Assembly (NCBI RefSeq): GCF_023283985.1
Contig: NZ_JAKIKU010000008.1
Span: 124,001 to 188,000 of the forward strand
Reading direction: 5' to 3'
Source: Shewanella electrodiphila
GTDB lineage: Bacteria; Pseudomonadota; Gammaproteobacteria; Enterobacterales; Shewanellaceae
Length of the DNA stretch: 64,000 nucleotides
Positions 38,250-48,757 of the stretch are shown in pieces. The position numbers were made by a program, and so were the translations under genes. A model generated the notes under the pieces. That model ran no database searches. It had not been told where the DNA came from and worked only from the letters and a program-made list of their open reading frames with translations. Numbering within the stretch: position 1 is the stretch's first letter; each line of letters opens with the position of its first letter.

Positions 38250-41200
38250 TCACTTATGGCTATTCTTATAATCTATCCAATGCTCAAGCGAATCAAATAA
38301 CTCATTCAAGACGATAGGTTTGGTAATATGGGCATTCATACCCGCTTTTAAGCTCTTTTCTCTATCGCCTGACATTGCATGAGCAGTCATGGCAATAATG
38401 GGCATTTGTTCACTGGTATAACGTTTACGCAGTTCCTGAGCGGCTGTGAGACCATCCATCACTGGCATTTGAATATCCATCAATACCGCATCAAATGGCT
38501 TAGTATCAATTATATCTAGCGCGATTTGACCATTATCGGCCACCACTACTTCATAGCCAGCACTTTTCAATAACTCTGTGGCGACTTGCTGATTAATAAA
38601 GTTATCTTCAACCAACAGTACTAAACCGGCTTCTTTAGTTTGCTCAGGATCTTCCTCGACTACTGGCGCCACATTGAGTTTAGGTTCAGCGGCAAATGCA
38701 CCGATGATTTCGTCAAATAATGCCGAGGCTTTAAATGGCTTTTGTAACACGGCAAACACACGGCTTTCATCAAATTCAGCTTCTAATGGCTCGGCTGAAT
38801 AAGCCGTCATTAAGATGATGACGGGACGTTTTTTAAGACGACCATCTGCCACCATCTCATCGATAATATCGATAACATCAGCGCCGCCCATTTCAGGCAT
38901 CATCCAATCTAGCAGCAGCAAATCCACTGAGCTATGGGTTAGCACATCAATGGCTTCAGCGCCGCTTTGCGCTGTTTTAACATCAAAGCTAAAGTCATCC
39001 ATAACGGTTGAGTATATTTGCAATGCACTTGGGTTATCATCAACCACTAAGGTGGTTAAGTTATTCAACTGCTCAGGCACCACTAACGGCGCAACAACAT
39101 TCTCTTCGGCAATTTCAAAGCTAATATTGAAACTAAAGGTACTGCCTTGATTTGGCTCTGATGACACTTCCATTGTACCGCCCATCAGCGACACTAAGTG
39201 CTTACTGATCGATAAGCCTAAGCCTGTACCACCGTATTTACGAGTTGTAGAGCCGTCGGCTTGTGAGAAGGCATCAAACAACTTAGCTTGTTGCTCTTTG
39301 CTAATACCAATCCCGGTATCACGTACCCAGAATTTAAGGTTGATACGGTGATCGCGCTCACCGACATCTTCACAGCCCAGTTCAATTTCGCCATTTTGGG
39401 TAAACTTGACTGCGTTAGATAATAAGTTAACCAATACTTGGCCTAAACGCAGCGGATCGCCACTAAGAATTAAGCCTGCGGTCACTGGGGCATACAGTAA
39501 TAACTCTACCCCTTTCTCTTGTGCTTTTTGCGCGTTCATATCAATGACGTGATCAAGCACCTTATCAAGCGGGAATGACACTCGCTCTAACTCTAGTTTA
39601 CCCGCTTCAATCTTGGAGAAATCCAAAATGTCATTGATGATCCGCAGTAAAGACTGAGCCGAGAAACCTGCCTTGTTAAGGTAATCTTGCTGCTGCGGTG
39701 TTAGCTGAGTACGCTGCGCTAGCTGCAACATGCCGATAATCGCGTTCATTGGGGTGCGGATTTCATGACTCATATTAGCCAGGAATTCACTCTTATACAT
39801 ATTGGCAAGTTCAGCGTCTTGCTTCGCTTCAAGCAAGGCCACCTCATTACTTTTTTGACGAGTAATATCTTTGTGGGTACCCAACATACGTTTCGATTGA
39901 CCGTCATCGGCAAACTCTACCGCACGACCACGTGATAATACCCAATGGTACTCACCGGATTTCGCTCGCATCCGATACTCAATCTCATAGGTGCCTTCAG
40001 GTTTTTTGGCATAGCCACTGCGGTATTCTTCAACACGCATGCGATCATCTGGATGAATTAACGCATCCGTTGATGAAATAAGCGCAGGGAATTCATTTGG
40101 CTTATAACCTAGCATTGAATAGAAAGCAGGGTTACAAATCAGCTGCTCTGAATCTAAATACCAATCCCATAAGCCATCTTCTACCGCATCCATCGCAAGA
40201 TGATAACGCTCTTCAGATAAGCGTAACTGCTCAGCGGACTCATACTCACGAGTCACATCACGCCAAACCGAAATAAGCCCTAATAGCTCGCCACGACGAT
40301 TGTAGAAAGGTAACTTTAAGGTATCGAGTAATACTGTCTTGCCGCCAATATCGACTTTTTCTTGATAACGCAGCAACGAGCGATCACTTAAGACTTTCTG
40401 ATCTTCTTCACGAATACGTGCGCCTTGATCGTGAGTTGCATCGAGTGATAGCTGGCCTACTAGTTCATTTTCTTTACAGCCAAGCATGTATTCAGCTGAC
40501 TTATTACAGCCTAAATACTTACCCTCTTTATCTTTATAAACAATCGCCTCGGGAATTGAGTCAATCAAAGAACGCAGTAATGCAAATTCACGTTCTCGAC
40601 GCTCTGTGGTATCACGCAGTCGTTGAGTACGCCGCGCAACGAGATTATCAAGGCGCTTATTCTGCTCAGCTAAATGGCGGGTATATTGTTTGTTTTCTTC
40701 AAAAATGCGGCTGACCAGTAAAAACCACGGCTCCCAACCTTCGGTAATTTTCTTTGGCGCAGCAATCGGCTCACGGGAACACTCTTCTAAATGGGTCAGC
40801 AGGCGAGATGCTGGATTAACGAATGAACGACGAGTCTGCCAATGCACTATCGTCACCAATACTGATAACGCTAAAACAACTAATAAAAACGTCAGCTTTA
40901 ACTTATCCCACGCATCTTGGAATAACACGTCTTCATCTTGTAAATACAATAAACGCCAAGGTGGATTTTGCAGTGCAACTGAGTGGATGTAATAACCATT
41001 ACGCAATATGCCATCGTGGGCATCGAATAGCTCAGACTCAGGTAGCGAGTGTAACTCTGACGGGATCCGCTGACTAATGTGATAGACACGGTTCATATCA
41101 TTGGCGTCGAAGTCACTGTGAGAAAGGATATTGTTGTATTGATCCAGCAATATCACCGTGCCCGGCATTTTGAAATACATGCGCATTTGCTTAGCAAGCG

Positions 41201-41954
41201 ATGCCAGTGTCATATCTAGGTTGATTGAACCGATAAAATCATCTTCAAGATAAACCGGTAACCCTAATGTAGTTAACAGTCCTTGATCGGCTAAATCAAC
41301 ATACGCTTCGCGCCAGAATACGCTGCGCTGTGGGTTCATTGCGGGCGTTGCAAGTTGGAATTGTTTCTTATTTAACAGTTCTTCTCTAAATCGGGTCTCA
41401 TTGGTCGACCACGGAAATGAAGACATTATCCGTTGTTTAGAGATGTAGTAAATTGATGATGCTTTTGGCGCTGCTTCTTTAGCAACAGGGAAAGACAATG
41501 ACAGTTCAAACAGCATTTCTAATTCTTGATAGAAGGTATCACTGCGGCCATCTAACGAGCCCATACCAGTGATCCGCCCCATATTGGTAAAAGGTTCACC
41601 GCTAATGGCGTAGCTAGGTTCTAAGGTAAAGAACTGACCATCTTCATTGAATTTTTCATACTGAGGCAAACGATCTTTACGCACTAATTCGCCCAGACGT
41701 AAGTTATCAACCGCCACATTACGTAAACTTTTAACCGCGCGAATACTGGACTCAAGCAGTAAATCAATTTGCAGTACATGACGTAAGACTTGCTCTTCAC
41801 GCTCTTTAATTAATTGCGTTTTTTGACGTTCAAATAGCATCCAAGCCGATAATAGCGCCATAACAATAACGCCAATATAGGTATAAAAAACAGCTCGATT
41901 GTACTTTCGTTGAATAAGCGATTTTAGATGTAAATCTGGCTCGGTCGATTTCAT
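38250..41954 (-). CDS. Hybrid sensor histidine kinase with two receiver domains
   Basis: 1234 residues from the ATG at 41954 (AGGGA upstream); the open frame runs 38 codons further but without a good site. Order: transmembrane helix (about 20-38), dCache-like periplasmic sensor (40-345), second helix (about 352-372), coiled linker, two PAS domains (about 465-590 and 600-725), HisKA with [14 protein letters not shown], HATPase ([13 protein letters not shown]), receiver 1 ([12 protein letters not shown]) and receiver 2 ([13 protein letters not shown]), both with the phosphorylated Asp. No Hpt or output domain, so it signals through a separate phosphotransfer protein. Next to the alginate operon, but a role there is unproven. 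Confidence 0.94.
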   Translation of the reverse strand: MKSTEPDLHLKSLIQRKYNRAVFYTYIGVIVMALLSAWMLFERQKTQLIKEREEQVLRHVLQIDLLLESSIRAVKSLRNVAVDNLRLGELVRKDRLPQYEKFNEDGQFFTLEPSYAISGEPFTNMGRITGMGSLDGRSDTFYQELEMLFELSLSFPVAKEAAPKASSIYYISKQRIMSSFPWSTNETRFREELLNKKQFQLATPAMNPQRSVFWREAYVDLADQGLLTTLGLPVYLEDDFIGSINLDMTLASLAKQMRMYFKMPGTVILLDQYNNILSHSDFDANDMNRVYHISQRIPSELHSLPESELFDAHDGILRNGYYIHSVALQNPPWRLLYLQDEDVLFQDAWDKLKLTFLLVVLALSVLVTIVHWQTRRSFVNPASRLLTHLEECSREPIAAPKKITEGWEPWFLLVSRIFEENKQYTRHLAEQNKRLDNLVARRTQRLRDTTERREREFALLRSLIDSIPEAIVYKDKEGKYLGCNKSAEYMLGCKENELVGQLSLDATHDQGARIREEDQKVLSDRSLLRYQEKVDIGGKTVLLDTLKLPFYNRRGELLGLISVWRDVTREYESAEQLRLSEERYHLAMDAVEDGLWDWYLDSEQLICNPAFYSMLGYKPNEFPALISSTDALIHPDDRMRVEEYRSGYAKKPEGTYEIEYRMRAKSGEYHWVLSRGRAVEFADDGQSKRMLGTHKDITRQKSNEVALLEAKQDAELANMYKSEFLANMSHEIRTPMNAIIGMLQLAQRTQLTPQQQDYLNKAGFSAQSLLRIINDILDFSKIEAGKLELERVSFPLDKVLDHVIDMNAQKAQEKGVELLLYAPVTAGLILSGDPLRLGQVLVNLLSNAVKFTQNGEIELGCEDVGERDHRINLKFWVRDTGIGISKEQQAKLFDAFSQADGSTTRKYGGTGLGLSISKHLVSLMGGTMEVSSEPNQGSTFSFNISFEIAEENVVAPLVVPEQLNNLTTLVVDDNPSALQIYSTVMDDFSFDVKTAQSGAEAIDVLTHSSVDLLLLDWMMPEMGGADVIDIIDEMVADGRLKKRPVIILMTAYSAEPLEAEFDESRVFAVLQKPFKASALFDEIIGAFAAEPKLNVAPVVEEDPEQTKEAGLVLLVEDNFINQQVATELLKSAGYEVVVADNGQIALDIIDTKPFDAVLMDIQMPVMDGLTAAQELRKRYTSEQMPIIAMTAHAMSGDREKSLKAGMNAHITKPIVLNELFDSLEHWIDYKNSHK

Positions 41955-42336
41955 TGAAATCCCTATGGTTTGCTCAATAGCGTCGATGTTCAAAAGAAAA
42001 AGGAGAGGCGCTACATAGTTTAATTCTGGTTTATTTACGCATATTATCAGGAAGCTATTCTTAAGCACATGAATAACCTAGATCAATCGTTAGAAAACAT
42101 GTCATTTTAATCAGTTTATAAATGGCTTCTAAAACATAGCAAATTATCACTATAGAATCATGGTGATTTTACCTTTAATACCAAGAAATCTGATTCCTTA
42201 TTTTGTGATAGATAAAAGCTTCAATTTCCCTGCCATTACCCCAATGACTCACTGCAGAATTAATATTCGCTAGCGTTAAGTGAAAACTGAAAATTGAAAA
42301 GTTGCCTCAAAACAATAACAACGACTAAAAACAAAA
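41955..42336. other. Intergenic region between kinase promoter and porin terminator
   Basis: 382 bases, no reading frame. It should contain the hybrid kinase promoter. No site recognised. Confidence 0.4.
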
Positions 42337-42366
42337 AAACCGACAATGCCAACGCATCATCGGTTT
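42337..42366 (-). terminator. Terminator of the PL6-lipoprotein-KdgM operon
   Basis: Stem AAACCGA/TCGGTTT with an inner ATGC/GCAT pairing, followed on the minus strand by seven T. Ends the transcript that comes through the KdgM-like gene. Confidence 0.8.
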
Positions 42367-42392
42367 ATCATTTACGGCTAATTTCTCACTAA

Positions 42393-43148
42393 CTAGAAGC
42401 GGAACTTATAACCAAACTCAATGGCATTATCACGTTCACCATACCACTCATAATCACTGCCTAAATGGCTGGATTTAAGGAGTTCAGACTTAATTTTATA
42501 CTTGCCATAGAATGCATGAGCACGAGCATGTGGCAGACGATATTCCGCGCTAAATTCATGCTCCCATACCGTGCCTTTGTTGTTATCAAATACGTTGTCA
42601 TCCAGTTTGTCTTTGTAAATCGCATCATAAACAAATCTAAAGTCATTCCACGTATACGTTAACCACAGGTCATAACGCATTTCTTTACCCACAGCATCAT
42701 CATAAACACCGCTACTTAGGCTCAAACGATCTAAATCCTCTGAATAACGAGCACGGAATTTCATTCGAAAATCTTTGGTTATGCGGTAGCCATAAAAAGC
42801 GCCAAGACGAAGCTTTTTAGCGTTTTCTTTGATTTGGTAATCCAGCAATGGACCAACTTCGTGTTCATTCTTATCGCCCCAACGATGACGATAACCCGTT
42901 TTAACAGTAAATTCATATTGATCAGGTGCATAACCTGTTTCAAGCTCAGTTTTACTGCGGTCATATTGCCATACTTGTTCAAAGCCGAAGTTAAAACCGT
43001 TATCCATTCTGTGGCTAAACTCAAGTTTAGGACGATCTGTACGGCCATCTAATACTTTATGTTCCCACTTCATTGTAATGGTGCTGTTCGCTAGTGCTGA
43101 ACCACTCACCATACTTAATAAGCCCAAGGCTAAAATTGATTTTTTCAT
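42393..43148 (-). CDS. KdgM-like oligouronide porin
   Basis: 251 residues, signal peptide cleaved near ALA-NSTI, 12-strand barrel pattern with many charged residues in the strands, and C-terminal FGYKFRF. KdgM porins carry oligogalacturonates; relatives in alginate loci carry oligoalginates, and the neighbours here are alginate lyases. Third gene of the leftward operon. A perfect 9-bp hairpin lies in the 91-base gap before it. SD AGGAAG. Confidence 0.87.
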   Translation of the reverse strand: MKKSILALGLLSMVSGSALANSTITMKWEHKVLDGRTDRPKLEFSHRMDNGFNFGFEQVWQYDRSKTELETGYAPDQYEFTVKTGYRHRWGDKNEHEVGPLLDYQIKENAKKLRLGAFYGYRITKDFRMKFRARYSEDLDRLSLSSGVYDDAVGKEMRYDLWLTYTWNDFRFVYDAIYKDKLDDNVFDNNKGTVWEHEFSAEYRLPHARAHAFYGKYKIKSELLKSSHLGSDYEWYGERDNAIEFGYKFRF

Positions 43149-43182
43149 CTTAAAATATCTTCCTGTAGGTAGTTAAATACCC

Positions 43183-43203
43183 GGCATGTGCATCGCACAT
43201 GCC
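43183..43203. other. Intercistronic hairpin in the alginate operon
   Basis: Perfect 9-bp stem GGCATGTGC/GCACATGCC with an ATC loop between the triple-module lipoprotein gene and the porin gene. No T-run, so probably not a terminator; it may set transcript processing or differential expression. Confidence 0.7.
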
Positions 43204-43239
43204 TTATCAATATCGAATAAATTACAATTCAAGGCGTAA

Positions 43240-45807
43240 TTAGTTGTGAGTGTTACCAGTAAATACATTGGTACTTTCAGCTGGTAAACGAGCAAAAATA
43301 GCAGCATCACGCACACCTTCACCCACATCATTAACCGCTTCTAGGGTGTAATCAGTGAAGCTGTTGTTGCTCACTGTGACAGCACAAGTATTTTCGTTGT
43401 CAGCATTTTTAATGACGCCGCCACTTGAATCACCAATTTTGACTGCTGCAGTTTCTTTATTGCCATCGCCAATAATGCTGAAACTATTGCCATCAACTAG
43501 CGTACCCATGCGTCCTTTACTTGAACTACAGGTCAGCTTGACCATGTCATTTTGTAAGTTACGGCTTTGAGAAAGGAATTCACTGCCCGTTAAGTTAATG
43601 AAACCGTATGAACGGATCCAAGCTCCTTTATTTTCGATTTGATCTTGTTCGGTGATATTTGAAGCGTCGAATGAAAGGTTATCCAAGATGATTGGCATAC
43701 CATCCTCACCGACTTTTTGAATATTAATGACTGCTTCTTTGGCATCATCTGTCGCGCCACATTTAGCTATGGCGTCATTATTAAACGTGATGTTTGTGAT
43801 TTGTGCACCCGCCGCACCATCAACCACATCAATACAAGCACTACCTGAGATAGCCGCGCCAGTTTGACCTGTTAACGTGATGGCTCTATCGATGGTAATC
43901 ACACCTGTTGAATATTCAAAGCTTGCGCCTAAAGTAATGGTGCTACCCGCTGTTGCAGCTTGAATTGCCGCATTAACTTCATCAACATTTTCAGGGTAAG
44001 TCGGCTCAGGATCTGTGCCGCCACCTGTTACCGTGTTATTGGTTTCAGTCGTATCACCAAAGACATCGTAAAGTGCAGTGCCAATATCGTTGTTTTCGCT
44101 GATTAACGCACTGAATTTATCAAAGGTATTGTCAGTGAACTCAGCGCCACAGTTTTTATCTTCTTGGCCTAAGTTACTTGGCACACCAATGGTTGCAGCG
44201 ATTGTCATACCTGAAGTGTTATCAGCGCCCAAACCAAAAGTGCTACCTGAAATGATTGAACCACGTGGGTCACTGTTTGAGCCACCACGAGAAGCAGAGC
44301 TTCCGCAGTTTAGATATACAATATTTTGCGCATCGGCTGATTTATTGACAAATTCAGAGTCAGAAATATCGACTAAACCACGAGAGTAAACCCAAGCATC
44401 ACTCTCACCCGTTGACTCTTCGAACCCGCTACCGTCAAAGGTTAAGTTTTCAAGCGCAACTGCTGTTTTATCTTTACCCACTTTACCGATGTTAATAATA
44501 GAAGTTGAGGTGCTTTCACCCGAACCACAGTCATTCATCACGATATTTTCAAAGCCGATGTTAGAAATCTTTGCTTGATTACCGTTACGTAAAATTTCAG
44601 CTGCTTCTGTTGGAATATCGATACAAACTGCGCCAGAGAAAATAGCTTGCTCTGTCTCAGTCACAACGCCTTCTGAATCAGTTGATTGTAAGGTAATAGC
44701 TTGATTGATAATTAAGGTTCCGGCATCAGCAAAGTCACCAGCAACATCTAAACTAATAACAGTGCCTGAACTTGCCGCATCAATTGCTGCATGTAACTCA
44801 GCAACCGTTGTCACCACATCAGGAGCTTCTGGTGGAACACCTGGGTCGGTATCACCATCAGTTAAGGTATTGTCAGATTCAGTGGTATCACCAAATACAT
44901 CATAAAGTGCAGTTGATTGATCGCTAGTCTCGCTGATTAAAAAGCCAAATTTTTCGAATGTATTGCCTGTAAAGGTCGCAGCACAATTCTTATTTTCTTG
45001 ACCTAAGTTGCTAGGCACACCGATTGTGGCCGCTTTAGTCGCATCATTTGCATTGATTTCAGCCAGTGCAAAGATATTGCCAGCCATGATAGAGCCAAGA
45101 TCATTGGCGTAACTACCGCCTCGAGATGCTGAACTACCACAGTTCAGGTAAATCATACTTTGCGCATCAGTCGATTTATTGGTAAATACACTGTCTGAAA
45201 TATTCACTAAACCACGTGAATAAACCCAAGCAGCACTATCACTGGTAGATTCTTCGAAGCCAGTGCCATCAAAAGACAGGTTATCTAAAATAACCGCTGT
45301 TTTATCTTTACCGACTTTACCGATATTAATAATTGAATTAGAGGTGCTTTCACCTAAGCCACAGCTATCCATGACGATGTTTTCAAACGCCAAGTTTGAA
45401 ATACGCGCTTGCTCACCACCACGAAGAATTTCTGCAGCTTCAGTAGGAATATCAATACAAACCGCGCCAGATAAAATCGCCTGCTCATTTTCTACAGGAT
45501 CATCAATTGCGCCATCGGCATCAGAGGTAATGAGGGTAATGGCTTTATTAATAACAATAGTGCCAACATTTTCAAAGCTACCATCGATATTCAAGCCGAT
45601 AACAGTACCCGCTTCTGCGGTATCAATTGCTGACAATAACTCAGCTGAACTTGAAGCAACCACATCGGCTACATCAGGTGTTTCAACGGGTGGTTGCCCT
45701 GGATCTGTTCCGCCATCCCCTGGAGGTTCATCATAAAAGTCACAACCTGCTACTAAACTTGTCGATAAAGCAATGGCCACTAAAGCCGATATTTTTTTAA
45801 TTCTCAT
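43240..45807 (-). CDS. Three-module beta-helix lipoprotein of the alginate operon
   Basis: 855 residues. Lipobox LVAGC (Cys22), then acidic/proline linkers (DPGQPPVETPD, DPGVPPEAPD, DPEPTYPE) separating three homologous modules at about 48-316, 331-596 and 608-855. Each begins with a strand-rich 'AIDxAxxGTVI' segment and reads as a right-handed parallel beta-helix. Four cysteines repeat per module: 117/149/223/275, 395/427/501/553 (identical spacings 32, 74, 52) and 658/683/760/808. The PL6 catalytic Lys...Arg arrangement is not seen. I do not recognise the family. Place in the operon and surface anchoring suggest alginate capture or an undescribed lyase-related role. Confidence 0.85.
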   Translation of the reverse strand: MRIKKISALVAIALSTSLVAGCDFYDEPPGDGGTDPGQPPVETPDVADVVASSSAELLSAIDTAEAGTVIGLNIDGSFENVGTIVINKAITLITSDADGAIDDPVENEQAILSGAVCIDIPTEAAEILRGGEQARISNLAFENIVMDSCGLGESTSNSIINIGKVGKDKTAVILDNLSFDGTGFEESTSDSAAWVYSRGLVNISDSVFTNKSTDAQSMIYLNCGSSASRGGSYANDLGSIMAGNIFALAEINANDATKAATIGVPSNLGQENKNCAATFTGNTFEKFGFLISETSDQSTALYDVFGDTTESDNTLTDGDTDPGVPPEAPDVVTTVAELHAAIDAASSGTVISLDVAGDFADAGTLIINQAITLQSTDSEGVVTETEQAIFSGAVCIDIPTEAAEILRNGNQAKISNIGFENIVMNDCGSGESTSTSIINIGKVGKDKTAVALENLTFDGSGFEESTGESDAWVYSRGLVDISDSEFVNKSADAQNIVYLNCGSSASRGGSNSDPRGSIISGSTFGLGADNTSGMTIAATIGVPSNLGQEDKNCGAEFTDNTFDKFSALISENNDIGTALYDVFGDTTETNNTVTGGGTDPEPTYPENVDEVNAAIQAATAGSTITLGASFEYSTGVITIDRAITLTGQTGAAISGSACIDVVDGAAGAQITNITFNNDAIAKCGATDDAKEAVINIQKVGEDGMPIILDNLSFDASNITEQDQIENKGAWIRSYGFINLTGSEFLSQSRNLQNDMVKLTCSSSKGRMGTLVDGNSFSIIGDGNKETAAVKIGDSSGGVIKNADNENTCAVTVSNNSFTDYTLEAVNDVGEGVRDAAIFARLPAESTNVFTGNTHN

Positions 45808-45846
45808 TTTACTGCCCCATTAATGAGTTTAACGTTCATCTTTTTA

Positions 45847-47397
45847 TTATTTGATGCGATAGCTCGCACCCGTATCTTGAGTCGTTAGTACTTTCAGTCC
45901 TTTAGCACCACCATCGAAATTAGTTGCTTCAAGCAAACCATTTTCAGCGCGCTGTAGTTGAGGATTACGGTAAATAACCCCGTCCCATGGCAGTTCGATG
46001 CCCGCCACTGGGCCATAGTACAAATCATTTTCGTAAGTAGGGTTCACCAAAGGTGCAACGCTTTCATTACCCGTGAGAGCCAAAGTTCTTGAAGCTTGTG
46101 CATAAGACAGGTTGTTCTTAAAGCTCAGATCGGTACCCGCAAAGATGGTGCTCACTTTGGCATTGTCATAAAGGCTGACACGGTGAGTTTTGGTGGAATA
46201 AAGGAAGTTTTGACGAGAGTCGATAATGGTGTTGTTTTCAATTTTAACTTTATAAGGTGTAGCCTGTTTATTGAGCTCTTTACCTTTCACATCATTATTT
46301 AAGGTTTCACCTGCTGCAACATCAGTGATACCAGTGTTCACAGCGATACCGCCACGCACATCACCAGTGCCCATTACTCGTTCAATGTAGTTATTGCGAA
46401 TCGTATGACCAGCATCATAGAAACGAATACCACCAGATTGCTTTTTGTTGTTACCTAAAATGACATTGTCTTCTACTACATTGTCGGTACCGTGACGCAG
46501 TGAAATCATCGAAGCATTATCAACAAAAGTATTGCCTCTAAGCGTGTTACCGCCTGATTTCAATGAAACTAATTCAGTCTCACCATCACACTTCAAAAAT
46601 AAATTACCTTCGATTAAGGTTTTTGAAGCGTAAATTGAGCTCTTAGAGTCACCTAAACGAATGGCTTCCCAGCTATTTGAGTTATAACGTACAGCATCTG
46701 GATTATCGAACTCATTAAACTGGTTGTGCTGTTGGTTATAAAAAAGATTACCTTTGATGGTGTGATGATCAGCGGTGGTGTCGCCTTTTTTCTTTTGTAC
46801 ACCAATCAAGGTGCCGCGTTTATGCTTACCTTCAAAAGTATTGTTGATTAGGCTGTTGTGTTTACCGTATAAGGAAATCCACAAATATTTAGGGTATTCA
46901 GCGCGTCTGTCGTCAGGCTGATAAAGGTAGTCATCATTGAAGAAGTAGAAAGTAGAATTAGTTAGCGTATTATTATCACCACGGAAGACCACACCGCCCA
47001 TTCTTTCTGCTGGGCCTCCATCGGTAAATACCACACCGTCTAAGGTAATATTGTCACCACGAAGATTAAACTGTACTAAACCGGTAAACCAAACTTCCCC
47101 AGGGTTCGCAGCTTTAATCGTGACGTTATTTGCTTTGATATCGAACTTGCCAAGGTTGGCATATTTTCCAGCATCGATAACGAGCGTTTCACCATCTTGG
47201 AGTGTGAGTAATTTATCTTTTAATGCTGAAGCATCTGCACTTTGCAAAGATGACGCAGCAATAGCACTTTTATTATTTTGCTCAACCATTGGTCCTGTGA
47301 TTGTTGCCGTCCCCACAACATCAACCGCAGGCTCGGTAGCTGCACAACCTGCCAGCAATACCAAAGAAATAGCTGAAGCGATAATACGCTTTTTCAT
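45847..47397 (-). CDS. PL6-family alginate lyase lipoprotein
   Basis: 516 residues from the ATG at 47397 (GGGGAAAG upstream). Lipoprotein signal LVLLAGC (Cys18). Parallel beta-helix of the chondroitinase-B/PL6 family. The catalytic pair Lys280 (LVSLKSGGN) and Arg301 (ISLRHGTDN) lies 21 residues apart, the same spacing as the Lys220/Arg241 pair of the characterised alginate lyase AlyGC. It cleaves alginate by beta-elimination, probably at the outer-membrane surface or periplasm. First gene of the operon with the triple-module lipoprotein and KdgM-like porin. M/G preference not determinable by eye. Confidence 0.93.
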   Translation of the reverse strand: MKKRIIASAISLVLLAGCAATEPAVDVVGTATITGPMVEQNNKSAIAASSLQSADASALKDKLLTLQDGETLVIDAGKYANLGKFDIKANNVTIKAANPGEVWFTGLVQFNLRGDNITLDGVVFTDGGPAERMGGVVFRGDNNTLTNSTFYFFNDDYLYQPDDRRAEYPKYLWISLYGKHNSLINNTFEGKHKRGTLIGVQKKKGDTTADHHTIKGNLFYNQQHNQFNEFDNPDAVRYNSNSWEAIRLGDSKSSIYASKTLIEGNLFLKCDGETELVSLKSGGNTLRGNTFVDNASMISLRHGTDNVVEDNVILGNNKKQSGGIRFYDAGHTIRNNYIERVMGTGDVRGGIAVNTGITDVAAGETLNNDVKGKELNKQATPYKVKIENNTIIDSRQNFLYSTKTHRVSLYDNAKVSTIFAGTDLSFKNNLSYAQASRTLALTGNESVAPLVNPTYENDLYYGPVAGIELPWDGVIYRNPQLQRAENGLLEATNFDGGAKGLKVLTTQDTGASYRIK

Positions 47398-47412
47398 ACT
47401 TTCCCCTTTCCT

Positions 47413-47448
47413 ATTTGTATTATTTAACACAAGCTTATTTGTATTATT
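47413..47448 (-). promoter_or_regulatory. Two direct repeats, candidate GntR/FadR operator region of the PL6 operon
   Basis: Two exact copies of ATTTGTATTATT, 24 bp apart (47413 and 47437), upstream of the PL6 start. The core TTGTATTAT also occurs at 56371 and, on the other strand, at 59949-59957, all in control regions of alginate genes. AT-rich, so chance is not excluded. Confidence 0.45.
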
Positions 47449-47667
47449 AATCTTTTGGTAGGAAAAACTGTGAGATTGTTCATAAACTAACTAATTAGGA
47501 GTATATAATTGATTATTCTTTGCAACCAAAGCAAAAAAACCTTTAACAATGAGACTTTCAGGGTAAACTTTAATCACAAAAATTAACAATGGTCTCATTA
47601 GCTGATTGCTAATTGAGTAGAATATTAAAAATTTCTCCCACAAATTCGTTTGAAAAAGTAAGATATA

Positions 47668-47678
47668 TTGTCTTACAA
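47668..47678 (+). promoter_or_regulatory. Candidate FadR-type operator of the PL7 gene
   Basis: TTGTCTTACAA, a palindrome of the form TTGT-N3-ACAA, which fits the general FadR-subfamily consensus TNGT-N3-ACNA. It is placed 19 bases upstream of the PL7 start codon, overlapping the 5' leader. Confidence 0.45.
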
Positions 47679-47696
47679 ATAAGGAAGGTTATCGTT

Positions 47697-48650
47697 ATGT
47701 TAATGCGAATATTTATCTCTAATGTATTACTTATACTTCTTTTAGGTTGTTCAGGTTCTTCTGATTCACCTGAAACGCCTCCTGAAACGCCTCCTGAAGT
47801 GCCTCCAGAAGTGCCTCCGTGCGAAACCTGCAATTGGACAATTGAACAGTGGAAATTGACTATTCCTGAGAGCAAAGACAGCTTTTATGGTTCAGGCGGA
47901 ACGAGTGCTGCAGAACTAAAACCTGGGACATGCAGTAATAATCAAACCTTCTCAAATGACACAGACATCGCTTATTTCTGGACTGAAACCAATCCACAGC
48001 AAATGGTGTTTAACCTTGATTTAGGCATAGATGGCGCGACGACACCCAATACCCAGTATGTACGCTCTGAATTACGTGAGCTATATCGATACGATACTGA
48101 AAGTGCATGCTCTACAAGCAATCAAAATTGGTCTATTAGTGGTGAGCATCAATTAATGGCATCGCTGAACATCATTCAATATCCACAAATCTCATCGACG
48201 ACACCAAAAGTGATTGTTGGCCAAGTACATGGCAAAGATATCAAGCAAGCATTGGTAAAAGTATTATGGGAGGGCGAGGATAAGCCTGTCAGAGTCATAT
48301 TAAATGACACGTTCAATCCTAATAATGAGACTTGTGATACTTGTCAGCCTTTCAGTATCGAACTAGGCACAGCGCCAGCGTACGAAGATTGGCAATACTC
48401 GATTCATCTTGATACTGATGGCGTAACGCTTTCAACTACAATTGCAGGCGCTACAACTCAAAAAACGTTAAAATGGGGCGAACCTGTGATCGCAAATAAT
48501 GGCCAAGAATACACCTTAGATACCGCTTGGCTTGGTGAAGAATATTACTTTAAAGCTGGCATATACCCTCAAATAGTGACGTCGTCGAACTATGTTGGAC
48601 AAATATTTGAAGTCGGCTTTACCGAACTTAAGGTCACTCATACTCCATAG
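47697..48650 (+). CDS. PL7-family alginate lyase lipoprotein
   Basis: 317 residues from the ATG at 47697 (AAGGAAGG upstream). Lipobox LLLGC (Cys18), a repetitive proline linker ETPPETPPEVPPEVPP, then a beta-jelly-roll PL7 domain. All three family signatures are present: RSELRE (123-128), QVH (176-178; Gln and His catalytic) and YFKAGIYPQ (284-292; catalytic Tyr290). It depolymerises alginate at the cell surface. The usual YFKAGxYNQ reads PQ here. Divergent from the PL6 operon with a 299-base shared control region. Confidence 0.94.
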   Translation: MLMRIFISNVLLILLLGCSGSSDSPETPPETPPEVPPEVPPCETCNWTIEQWKLTIPESKDSFYGSGGTSAAELKPGTCSNNQTFSNDTDIAYFWTETNPQQMVFNLDLGIDGATTPNTQYVRSELRELYRYDTESACSTSNQNWSISGEHQLMASLNIIQYPQISSTTPKVIVGQVHGKDIKQALVKVLWEGEDKPVRVILNDTFNPNNETCDTCQPFSIELGTAPAYEDWQYSIHLDTDGVTLSTTIAGATTQKTLKWGEPVIANNGQEYTLDTAWLGEEYYFKAGIYPQIVTSSNYVGQIFEVGFTELKVTHTP

Positions 48651-48757
48651 CTAGGCATGATCGTAACTGTCCAGGCTGCATAAATTTTCATGCAGCTTGA
48701 GAAAATTGAGTTTAAGCTATGTAAGATCATGAGTTATTCATTATTTAAGGTATAAAA

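Noticed and set aside
38250..41954. Hybrid kinase as the dedicated alginate sensor
   Set aside because: Only adjacency supports this. It is separated by a terminator and a 382-base spacer, and its periplasmic dCache-like domain gives no sugar-binding signature.
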